Source of the DNA: an uncultured Bacilli bacterium
GTDB lineage: Bacteria > Bacillota_I > Bacilli_A > RF39 > UBA660
NCBI GenBank assembly: GCA_934141575.1
Contig: CAKPCJ010000026.1
Location: 1 to 17,162, forward strand
Direction: 5' to 3'
DNA length: 17,162 nucleotides
Shown here: piece after piece, positions 12,506-17,162 of the stretch
Position numbering within the stretch: position 1 is the first letter of the stretch
How the letters are laid out: every line of letters starts with the position of its first letter
Position numbers and translations under genes: made by a program
The notes under the pieces: generated by a model
The model's input: the letters and a program-made list of their open reading frames with translations, nothing else
Databases searched by the model: none
Told to the model about the DNA's origin: nothing

Positions 12506-12941
12506 TATAGAAAGCGTATTTTCCGATGAATGGAAGTGGTTCTTGTTTATTATCATTAGCATTTATTATTCCTTTTATCATAAAGAATAATATTACACCT
12601 TCAATAGCAATATAAACTATTACAAAGAAAATGTTGACTAATATAGATAATACATCGATGTATAATGCTCCAGTAATCAGTGATAATATTCCGCGTGCAA
12701 TGCTTATTATTGTGTTCAAAGCAATTGAACCAATTGTTAGCAACATTCCTTGACCAACATGAAATTTTACATCTGCATCGTCTTTAACATCAGGAACAAC
12801 TAGCCCAATAATCCATAATATACCAATATAAGATAATATTTTATAAATTTTAGTATCCTGTTTTATTGGTTGTGGTCCAGGTTGATTATTATTTTGTTCT
12901 ACCTTTATTTCTTCTGAAGGTACGTTTTGATTGTTCTCCAT
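12501..12941 (-). CDS. Tic20/DUF4870-like membrane protein
   Basis: 146 aa behind a strong AAGGAGG on the minus strand. The first 30 residues are a soluble tail rich in Asn, Gln, Pro and Glu. The rest has about three or four hydrophobic segments (about 33-50, 63-90, 94-124). Sequence features match the DUF4870/Tic20-like pattern: KILSYIGILWIIGL, then DADVKFHVGQGMLLTI, then MIKGIINANDNKQ followed by PLPFIGKYAFYK. Family members are small integral membrane proteins of unclear role in bacteria, and I assign no function. The gene is divergent from mraZ and convergent with the large pilin-like gene; nothing else shows that it belongs functionally with either. Confidence 0.88.
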   Translation of the reverse strand: MENNQNVPSEEIKVEQNNNQPGPQPIKQDTKIYKILSYIGILWIIGLVVPDVKDDADVKFHVGQGMLLTIGSIALNTIISIARGILSLITGALYIDVLSILVNIFFVIVYIAIEGVILFFMIKGIINANDNKQEPLPFIGKYAFYK

Positions 12942-12973
12942 TATTTATCCTCCTTATTAATATTTACGTATTA

Positions 12974-13002
12974 ATAATACCATTATTTATTTGATTTAAC
13001 AA
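12974..13002 (-). promoter_or_regulatory. Promoter of the DUF4870-like gene
   Basis: On the minus strand TTGTTA (complement of 12997-13002), a 17-base spacer, and TATTAT (complement of 12974-12979) with an upstream TG, an extended -10. A perfect TTGACA farther upstream (complement of about 13010-13015) has no good -10 at standard spacing. Confidence 0.6.
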
Positions 13003-13053
13003 TATTTTGTCAATTTTTTTGTGTAAATATTAGTTTAAATTGTTCTTATTTTA

Positions 13054-13082
13054 TTTACAATAGATGCTTATTATAGTACAAT
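13054..13082 (+). promoter_or_regulatory. Promoter of the mra (dcw) operon
   Basis: TTTACA (13054-13059), 17 bases, TACAAT (13077-13082). Transcription should begin near 13089, at the edge of the MraZ boxes. Confidence 0.75.
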
Positions 13083-13083
13083 A

Positions 13084-13120
13084 ATGGTGAACAGTGGATT
13101 TAAGTGGTAAAAAGTGGGGT
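13084..13120 (+). promoter_or_regulatory. MraZ operator: three or four decameric GTGG boxes
   Basis: GTGG occurs at 13094, 13104 and 13114, exactly 10 bp apart, in contexts ACAGTGGATT, TAAGTGGTAA and AAAGTGGGGT. A degenerate fourth unit (ATGG) sits at 13084 in the same phase. MraZ is known to bind direct repeats of this kind (TGGG every 10 bp in E. coli, AAAGTG-type in Mollicutes, from memory) and to control its own operon. Here the boxes cover the predicted start site and reach the ribosome binding site. Confidence 0.85.
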
Positions 13121-13126
13121 GTAATT

Positions 13127-13564
13127 ATGCTAATGGGTGAGTTTCATCATAATATTGATGATAAAGGTAGATTAATTATTCCTTCTAAGTTTAGAACTGA
13201 TTTGGGCGATAGTTTTGTTGTAACTAGAGGTATTGATTCTTGCTTGTTTGTATATTCTAAACAGGAATGGGATGCGGTTACATCTAAGCTTAGAGAAATA
13301 TCTTTTACCAAAAAAGATGCACGTAATTTTGGAAGATTCTTTTTATCTGGAGCCACTGAATGCGAGTTTGATAAGCAGGGAAGAATTGTTATTCCGTCTC
13401 CACTTATGAATTATGCCTCTTTGTCTAAGGAGTGTGTAATTATAGGTGTTAATGACAGACTTGAAATTTGGGATGAATCTAAATGGGATGAATTTATGAA
13501 TAATAATAGTGAAAATATGTCAGATATCGCTGAAAATTTATTTGAAACAAATTTTAATATTTAA
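13127..13564 (+). CDS. mraZ: Transcriptional regulator MraZ
   Basis: 145 aa, the family size. MraZ is a ring-forming DNA-binding protein that regulates the division and cell wall cluster it opens. It has two AbrB-like halves: GEFHHNIDDKGRLIIPSKFR near the N-terminus and ECEFDKQGRIVIPSPL near residues 78-93, each with the DxxGR..(I/V)P signature. The ATG at 13127 is chosen because GGGGTG precedes it at normal spacing and gives the family's usual start (M-x-MGE). The frame is open upstream to a GTG at 13094, but that codon is part of the operator boxes. It is followed 14 bases later by rsmH. Confidence 0.96.
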   Translation: MLMGEFHHNIDDKGRLIIPSKFRTDLGDSFVVTRGIDSCLFVYSKQEWDAVTSKLREISFTKKDARNFGRFFLSGATECEFDKQGRIVIPSPLMNYASLSKECVIIGVNDRLEIWDESKWDEFMNNNSENMSDIAENLFETNFNI

Positions 13565-13578
13565 GGGGTGAACTAATT

Positions 13579-14502
13579 ATGCATAAGAGTGTACTTTTGG
13601 AGGAATCAATTGAATATTTGAATATTGTTTCATCGGGGATATATGTCGATGCTACGCTTGGTTATGCAGGCCATAGCAGCGAGATATTAAAAAGAATAAA
13701 GAGTGGTTTTCTATTCGCCTTTGATCAAGATGAAGATGCAAGATGTTTTAGTAATAGTAAACTTGGCAAAATTAGTGATAGGTATGAAATAATTCCTACT
13801 AATTTTGTAAATATGAAAAGGGAATTATCTAATCGTAATATACAGGAAGTTGATGGGGTTTTGTTTGACCTAGGAGTATCATCTCCTCAGCTCGATCAAG
13901 CTGATAGGGGATTTAGTTATAAAATGGATGCTAAATTGGATATGAGAATGGATATGAGCTCTTCATTTTCAGCGTATGATGTTGTAAATAATTATTCATA
14001 TGATGAATTAGTTAATATATTTTATAAATATGGTGAGGAGTCTTATGCAAAGCCAATTGCTAGAAGGATAGTATCTGTAAGGGAAGACAAGAAGATAGAA
14101 ACTACTTTAGAATTGGTCGATATCATTAAAAGTGTTTATCCTGCTAAAAAAATGCGAGATAAGCATCCTGCTAAAAAAGTGTTTCAGGCAATAAGAATAG
14201 AAGTTAATAAAGAATTTGATGTTTTTGAAAAAGCTTTAGAGGATTCTATTTCAATGCTTAAGGTTGGTGGAAGAATATGTGTTATAACATTTCACTCACT
14301 AGAAGATAAAATATGTAAAAATATATTTAATAAATATACAAAAATTGATGACAATTTAAAACATTTACCTATAATACCTGATGATAAATTGCCAAAATAT
14401 AGGGTAGTTGCTAATAATATAAAGCCAACTGAAGAGGAACTTTCGGTAAATCCTCGCTCTAGAAGTGCGAAACTTAGAGTAATAGAAAGAATAAAAGGGT
14501 GA
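13579..14502 (+). CDS. rsmH: 16S rRNA (cytosine1402-N4)-methyltransferase
   Basis: 307 aa, full length. RsmH (MraW) methylates N4 of C1402 in the decoding centre of 16S rRNA using S-adenosylmethionine. Motifs visible: SVLLEESIEYL at the start; the SAM-binding YVDATLGYAGHSSEIL (about 22-37), a slight variant of the usual DxTxGxGGH; FDQDEDA; DGVLFDLGVSSPQLD with RGFSYKMDAKLDMRMD (about 92-123); VITFHSLEDKI near 235-245; and NPRSRSAKLRVIER at the C-terminus. The ribosome binding site AAGGGGTGA overlaps the mraZ stop. The TGA stop is part of the next gene's ribosome binding region. Confidence 0.96.
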   Translation: MHKSVLLEESIEYLNIVSSGIYVDATLGYAGHSSEILKRIKSGFLFAFDQDEDARCFSNSKLGKISDRYEIIPTNFVNMKRELSNRNIQEVDGVLFDLGVSSPQLDQADRGFSYKMDAKLDMRMDMSSSFSAYDVVNNYSYDELVNIFYKYGEESYAKPIARRIVSVREDKKIETTLELVDIIKSVYPAKKMRDKHPAKKVFQAIRIEVNKEFDVFEKALEDSISMLKVGGRICVITFHSLEDKICKNIFNKYTKIDDNLKHLPIIPDDKLPKYRVVANNIKPTEEELSVNPRSRSAKLRVIERIKG

Positions 14503-14506
14503 TAAT

Positions 14507-14797
14507 ATGAATAAAAAGGGAAAACTAGTTAGTGAGAAAATTGGTGGTTTTTTGACATTTTTGACAATTCTTATGTTAGTATTGTTACCAATAGTTGTTG
14601 TTGGTGGACAAGCCTATGTTGCTAAGTATAATACAGAGGTTGAAAAACTTAGAATAAAAGTAAATAATCAGCAAAAGAAAAATCAAAGTTTAAATATGAA
14701 AATAAATGAACTCGCTTCTTTGGATAGTTTGGAATCGGTTGCAAAATCAATGGGTTTGGCTTATAATAATGATAATATAAAGAATATAGGTAACTAG
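14507..14797 (+). CDS. ftsL: FtsL-like cell division protein
   Basis: 96 aa. It has a short cytoplasmic N-terminus rich in Lys, one membrane helix (about 15-37), then an extracellular segment with coiled-coil character (about 43-70, VEKLRIKVNNQQKKNQSL). The last part, LASLDSLESVAKSMGLAYNN, matches the usual FtsL/DivIC ending (L..le.iA...Lgl). FtsL forms a coiled coil with DivIC and activates septal peptidoglycan synthesis. Sequence similarity in this family is low, so the call rests largely on size, topology and its place between rsmH and the PBP gene. The start is 4 bases after the rsmH stop, and the TGATAA of the junction is shared with the ribosome binding site. Confidence 0.85.
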   Translation: MNKKGKLVSEKIGGFLTFLTILMLVLLPIVVVGGQAYVAKYNTEVEKLRIKVNNQQKKNQSLNMKINELASLDSLESVAKSMGLAYNNDNIKNIGN

Positions 14798-14805
14798 GTG
14801 ATAAT

Positions 14806-16938
14806 ATGAGGAAAAATGATAATACTAAGAAAGTTAAATTGAATTTCTGGGTATTACTTTTTTCTTTTTTTGTTTTATGTACAATTATATATAAAGGTGT
14901 TAAATTATCTCTTGTCGATGTTATAGATGGTACTAATATTAAAACGTTTGCTTTGTCTAGAAATATAAAGGAAACTACACTTACTGCTAATAGAGGCTCT
15001 ATATTAGATGTGAATGGTAATATATTAGCTGAAACTGTTTTTTCGTACACTGTAACTGCTTATTTAAAAGAAAGGGTTGGTGAAACTGCTAGTGATCCCA
15101 AGCATGTTATCGATAAACAAAAGACTGCTGAAGAATTATCTCCAATTATTAATATGTCTGTTGAAGACATTCTAAAACTTTTAAATAAAGATGCTACGCA
15201 AGTAGAACTTGGACCAGGTGGTAGAGGAATAACTGAACTAGTTAAGGAACAAATAGAGGCTCTTAATTTACCTGGAATTGGGTTTATACAAACTAGGAAG
15301 AGGTTTTATCCTAATGGGGACTTTCTTTCTTATGTAATAGGATATGCTAAAAATAATGATGATGGTACTATTGTTGGTGAGATGGGTGTAGAATCTTACT
15401 ATAATAAAGAACTTAGTGGTACTGATGGATATTATAAGTATGTTAAGGATAAAGATGGAATAAGAATACCGAATACACCATCTGATACTAAGAAACCAGT
15501 TGATGGATATAATATATATTTAACTATTGATAATAATATTCAATTTTTTGCTGAACAGGCTAGCAAGGAGGCTTATACTAAGTATAATCCAGAGTGGGTA
15601 TCAGTAACTGTTGCTAATGCTAAAACAGGAGCTATTTTGGCTACTACAACAACCCCGGGATTTGATCCTAACACAAGAAATATAACAAGTTATCTTAATT
15701 CATTGGTATCGTATGCATTTGAACCTGGGTCAACTATGAAAACTTATACTTATATGGCTGCAATGGAAAAGGGAGTTTATAATGGTAATGCTACTTTTAT
15801 GTCAGGAAGTATTAAAATAGGTGATAATACAGTTAGAGACTGGAACAGAAGTGGTTGGGGAACGATTACTTTTGATGTTGGTTATGCGCTTTCTGCAAAT
15901 ACGAGTGTTTCAACTATGATGATGCAGGGATTGCTTACAGGAAATGAATTAAAGGACTATTTAGAAAAACTTGGCTTTGGGCAAAAAACTGGAATTACTC
16001 TTTCTAATGAGGTATCTGGTAAAATTAATTTTAAGTATCCAATAGAAATAGCAAATGCGTCATTTGGACAAGGTATTACCACAACACCTATCCAACATAT
16101 CAAGGCATTGACTTCAATTTCTAATAATGGTGTATTGCTTAATCCATATATAATATCAAAGATAGTAGATCCAAATACTGGAGAGGTAGTGTTTGAAGGA
16201 ACAAAATCTGAGATTGGAAGAGTTGCTAGTGAAGAAACTGTACAAAAAATTAAGCAGCTTATGTATAATGTAGTTCATGGAGAACCTGGCCAATCTGCAG
16301 GACGCTCTTATAATGTTGAAGGAATAAGTTTGTTTGGAAAAACTGGTACAGCTCAAATAGCAGATTTAAAAAACGGAGGATATTTGACTGGTACAAATGA
16401 TTATATTAGATCGTTTGAAGGAATGTTCCCATATGAGGATCCAGAGATAATTATTTATGTGGCTATTAAGGGAACATCAGCAAATGCAACCATAGAAACT
16501 GTAAAAAGTTTGACTACAAATATTTCAAAGTATTTAAAATTATCTGAAGAAACAAAAAGTACTGAGATGGTATGTGTAGAAATTGATTCATATATAAATA
16601 AAGATACTTCGGAGGTAAAAAAATCTCTAGAGTCTAAGTTAGTTGTTCCTATAGTACTAGGCAGTGGAAATAAGATAATTAAACAGTATCCTGTGGCTGG
16701 GTCTAGCGTTATGAGTTATGATAAAGTATTTTTGCTTACAAATGATTATGACGTTAAAATGCCAAATATAATTGGTTATTCAGCGAAGGATGTTATTTCG
16801 CTATCAAATATATTAGGACTTGATTATAAATTAAATGGAACAGGTTTTGTTACTAATTCTCTTATTCCAGAAGGGTCTGATGTTAATACTAGTACAGTAT
16901 TGGAAGTTACATTAGAGTCTAAACTTAGTACAGAGTAG
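14806..16938 (+). CDS. pbpB: Class B penicillin-binding protein (PBP2B/FtsI/SpoVD type) with PASTA domains
   Basis: 710 aa. This is the septal peptidoglycan transpeptidase, anchored by one N-terminal membrane helix (about 13-30). The dimerisation domain begins with ANRGSILDVNGNILAE (61-76). The transpeptidase domain has all three active-site motifs: S309-T-M-K312 in EPGSTMKTYT, S363-A-N365 in ALSANTSVS, and K512-T-G514 in FGKTGTAQIAD. Two C-terminal PASTA repeats follow, about 582-645 and 650-704 (MPNIIGYSAKDVISL). Together with gene order this is PBP2B- or SpoVD-like; which of the two cannot be told from one copy. Its start follows the ftsL stop by 8 bases with AGGTGAT. No clear GC-rich terminator follows, and no mur gene lies in the next 220 bases. 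Confidence 0.95.
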   Translation: MRKNDNTKKVKLNFWVLLFSFFVLCTIIYKGVKLSLVDVIDGTNIKTFALSRNIKETTLTANRGSILDVNGNILAETVFSYTVTAYLKERVGETASDPKHVIDKQKTAEELSPIINMSVEDILKLLNKDATQVELGPGGRGITELVKEQIEALNLPGIGFIQTRKRFYPNGDFLSYVIGYAKNNDDGTIVGEMGVESYYNKELSGTDGYYKYVKDKDGIRIPNTPSDTKKPVDGYNIYLTIDNNIQFFAEQASKEAYTKYNPEWVSVTVANAKTGAILATTTTPGFDPNTRNITSYLNSLVSYAFEPGSTMKTYTYMAAMEKGVYNGNATFMSGSIKIGDNTVRDWNRSGWGTITFDVGYALSANTSVSTMMMQGLLTGNELKDYLEKLGFGQKTGITLSNEVSGKINFKYPIEIANASFGQGITTTPIQHIKALTSISNNGVLLNPYIISKIVDPNTGEVVFEGTKSEIGRVASEETVQKIKQLMYNVVHGEPGQSAGRSYNVEGISLFGKTGTAQIADLKNGGYLTGTNDYIRSFEGMFPYEDPEIIIYVAIKGTSANATIETVKSLTTNISKYLKLSEETKSTEMVCVEIDSYINKDTSEVKKSLESKLVVPIVLGSGNKIIKQYPVAGSSVMSYDKVFLLTNDYDVKMPNIIGYSAKDVISLSNILGLDYKLNGTGFVTNSLIPEGSDVNTSTVLEVTLESKLSTE

Positions 16939-16957
16939 AGATTGGAAATTTATTTTT

Positions 16958-16966
16958 TGATATAAT
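16958..16966 (+). promoter_or_regulatory. Possible extended -10 promoter after pbpB
   Basis: TGATATAAT matches TG-n-TATAAT exactly, but no -35 stands at proper spacing. It might drive a short transcript across 16973-17050, where I see no gene. Confidence 0.3.
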
Positions 16967-17052
16967 TGTAATTAAATTCAAATAAAATCAAGTTTAAGAA
17001 ATGCAAAAGAGTATTATTTGTAAAGTTGTTTTAATGAATTATTGGATAAAAG

Positions 17053-17081
17053 TTGACAGAATGTTAAAAATATGTTATTAT
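17053..17081 (+). promoter_or_regulatory. Strong promoter for the gene beyond the right edge
   Basis: Perfect TTGACA (17053-17058), 17 bases, and TATTAT (17076-17081) with an upstream TG (17073-17074). It is the best promoter in the window together with the T-box one. Transcription should start near 17088. Confidence 0.85.
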
Positions 17082-17105
17082 ATCGTAACAATTAAAAATG
17101 GCAAC

Positions 17106-17141
17106 GTTGAGTAGTGATGAAATTATATTTGGTTGAGTAGT
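17106..17141 (+). repeat. Direct repeat in an untranslated leader
   Basis: GTTGAGTAGT occurs at 17106-17115 and 17132-17141, 26 bp apart, downstream of the predicted start site. The first copy overlaps the 8-bp palindrome CAACGTTG (17102-17109). TTAAAAA (17092-17098) and TTTTTAA (17141-17147) bracket the pair and could close a hairpin. Confidence 0.6.
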
Positions 17142-17148
17142 TTTTAAA

Positions 17149-17154
17149 AGGGGG
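17149..17154 (+). promoter_or_regulatory. Ribosome binding site of a gene starting just past the window
   Basis: AGGGGG stands 8 bases before the end of the window, so the next gene should begin at or just after 17163. Its identity cannot be seen. Confidence 0.6.
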
Positions 17155-17162
17155 AAAAATTA

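Noticed and set aside
13094..13126. mraZ starting at GTG 13094
   Set aside because: That stretch is the decameric operator. ATG 13127 has the ribosome binding site and the usual MraZ N-terminus.
16939..17052. tRNA or small RNA gene after pbpB
   Set aside because: No cloverleaf, no CCA end and no GC-rich hairpin; only AT-rich sequence with one isolated extended -10.

Overview
The window comes from an AT-rich, Gram-positive-type genome that uses the standard bacterial code: TGA ends gatB, yceD and rsmH, so this is not the Mycoplasma code in which UGA reads as Trp. It has a peptidoglycan division cluster, a type IV prepilin-like surface protein, strong GGAGG-type ribosome binding sites and a T-box riboswitch. 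Together these point to the Bacillota, most likely a reduced, uncultured lineage near Bacilli/Erysipelotrichia (RF39-like). The lineage is inferred from gene content and sequence style, not from a search.

Layout. (1) 1-494: the 3' end of a secreted, pilin-like protein. (2) 579-2134: two unrecognised single-gene units, a 362-aa soluble protein and a small four-helix membrane protein, each closed by an intrinsic terminator. (3) 2201-7457: a promoter and a tRNA-sensing T-box leader followed by gatC-gatA-gatB-aspS. The leader's apparent specifier codon is AAC (Asn). Genes and riboswitch fit indirect Asn-tRNA(Asn) synthesis: a probably nondiscriminating AspRS makes Asp-tRNA(Asn) and GatCAB amidates it. 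(4) 7523-7987: a lipoprotein, convergent with (5) tmcAL (ylbM) on the minus strand, which is divergent from (6) yceD-rpmF. (7) 9960-12398: an 812-aa protein with a type IV prepilin signal, Ig/FnIII-like stalk segments and a region of about 300 residues in which Cys recurs every 8 or 10 residues. (8) 12501-12941, minus strand: a Tic20/DUF4870-like membrane protein. (9) 13054-16938: the start of the dcw (mra) cluster, mraZ-rsmH-ftsL-pbpB, behind a promoter carrying decameric MraZ boxes. (10) 16939-17162: no gene, but a strong promoter, a direct repeat and a ribosome binding site for a gene that starts just past the edge.

The order tmcAL / yceD-rpmF / ... / mraZ-rsmH-ftsL-pbpB matches the ylbM-to-pbpB region of Bacillus subtilis as I remember it. 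Here the cysteine-ladder pilin and the DUF4870 gene occupy the space between rpmF and mraZ. That large pilin-like protein is the most unusual object in the window. Its cysteine spacing is regular enough to suggest a disulfide-stapled beta-solenoid or similar rod that I do not recognise from any described family.
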